Source: Hybos culiciformis (Eukaryota > Arthropoda > Insecta > Diptera > Hybotidae). Taken from it: a stretch of DNA of 64,000 nt. The translations under genes were made by a program, and so were the position numbers. The notes under the pieces are model-generated. The model had not been told where the DNA came from and did no database searches. It worked only from the letters and a program-made list of their open reading frames with translations. Location of the stretch: contig OZ023274.1 in assembly GCA_964007475.1 (NCBI GenBank), positions 75,341,303 through 75,405,302 on the forward strand. The letters are read 5' to 3'. This document shows, piece by piece, positions 63,570 to 64,000 of the stretch. Within the stretch, counting starts at the first letter, position 1. Every line of letters begins with the position of its first letter.

Positions 63570-64000
63570 TTTACTTAAATAGTTTTTATTAAGTTTTTAA
63601 AGTAATTTAACTGTTTGGCAGTAAGATAGGTATATTTATGTATTGCGGTTTTATATTTTTCTAAATAATTAAAATTTAAAAATAGAAAAATACCTTTAGA
63701 ATTATTCATTTAGATTCATTATTTAGAATAAAATTTGAACGATATTGAATAAAAAAAATGGTTCCAGCCTCTATAAAGGTTTTTATTTAAAATGTAAGAT
63801 AAGTATGCATACAACATTTGATTTATTAATGGTTTTTGAATATAAATCGAAGACGAATCTCTGAAGTGCCGTCAAAGTTATGAAGCGCTAAAGCTTGACT
63901 TTAAGCAAAATATATTAATCACAGAGAAGTTTTTGTGGCCTTATTAATCGTTTTCATTAAAATTTAAGTAAGTTAAACCCAATTTAATAAACTTAGCTAA
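63570..64000 (+). other. AMACR 3' UTR and downstream spacer
   Basis: AATAAA words at 63727-63732 and 63748-63753, about 160-180 bases past the stop, are the likely poly-A signals. Nothing else is seen to the window end. Confidence 0.5.

Overview
The window is AT-rich metazoan DNA with spliced genes, very long gene-free stretches and abundant poly-A/poly-T runs. Its gene content (a Wnt7-type ligand, a class III alcohol dehydrogenase, an alpha-methylacyl-CoA racemase, a CIMIP2/UPF0605 ciliary protein, and a secreted P-loop GTPase family with a collagen-like tail) fits an insect. The order cannot be fixed from sequence alone; a dipteran is my guess, not a demonstration.

Layout. 1-11 kb holds no convincing gene: one short inverted-repeat element (about 2.07-2.31 kb), a long hairpin (8.45-8.79 kb), a GC-richer repeat relic (about 8.88-9.22 kb) and broken coding-like patches around 10 kb. 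11.15-13.73 kb is a degenerate copy of a secreted P-loop GTPase/glycine-rich gene. 14.23-15.25 kb is a hAT relic with an exact 8-bp target duplication, carrying a nested palindromic element. 15.3-42.5 kb is a 27-kb desert with only weak signals, including short islands that pair in the same order between 17-19 kb and 36.7-39.9 kb.

From 42.5 kb genes return. A CIMIP2/UPF0605 gene lies on the minus strand (43.19-44.12 kb). A second, inverted and 3'-truncated GTPase pseudogene (44.78-47.41 kb) is split by a second hAT element with an 8-bp target duplication, and that element is itself interrupted by a palindromic insert. Next come a palindrome (47.50-47.70 kb), a partly tandem terminal-inverted-repeat element with CG-rich, perfectly purine/pyrimidine-alternating ends (47.83-48.97 kb), a three-unit minisatellite and degraded coding relics.

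The right end is the gene-dense part: a two-exon secreted TSPN/laminin-G-like protein (52.0-52.96 kb, minus), four exons of a Wnt7-type gene (54.47-58.05 kb, plus; the signal-peptide exon was not found), an apparently intact eight-exon formaldehyde/S-nitrosoglutathione dehydrogenase (58.86-61.50 kb, minus), and a single-exon AMACR (62.43-63.57 kb, plus). The last two diverge from a shared 930-bp intergenic region.

No operon-like logic applies. The genes are independent, apart from the head-to-head Fdh/AMACR pair, which may share promoter DNA. The most informative structure is the natural experiment at 46-47 kb: paralogue 1 preserves the empty site of the hAT that broke paralogue 2.
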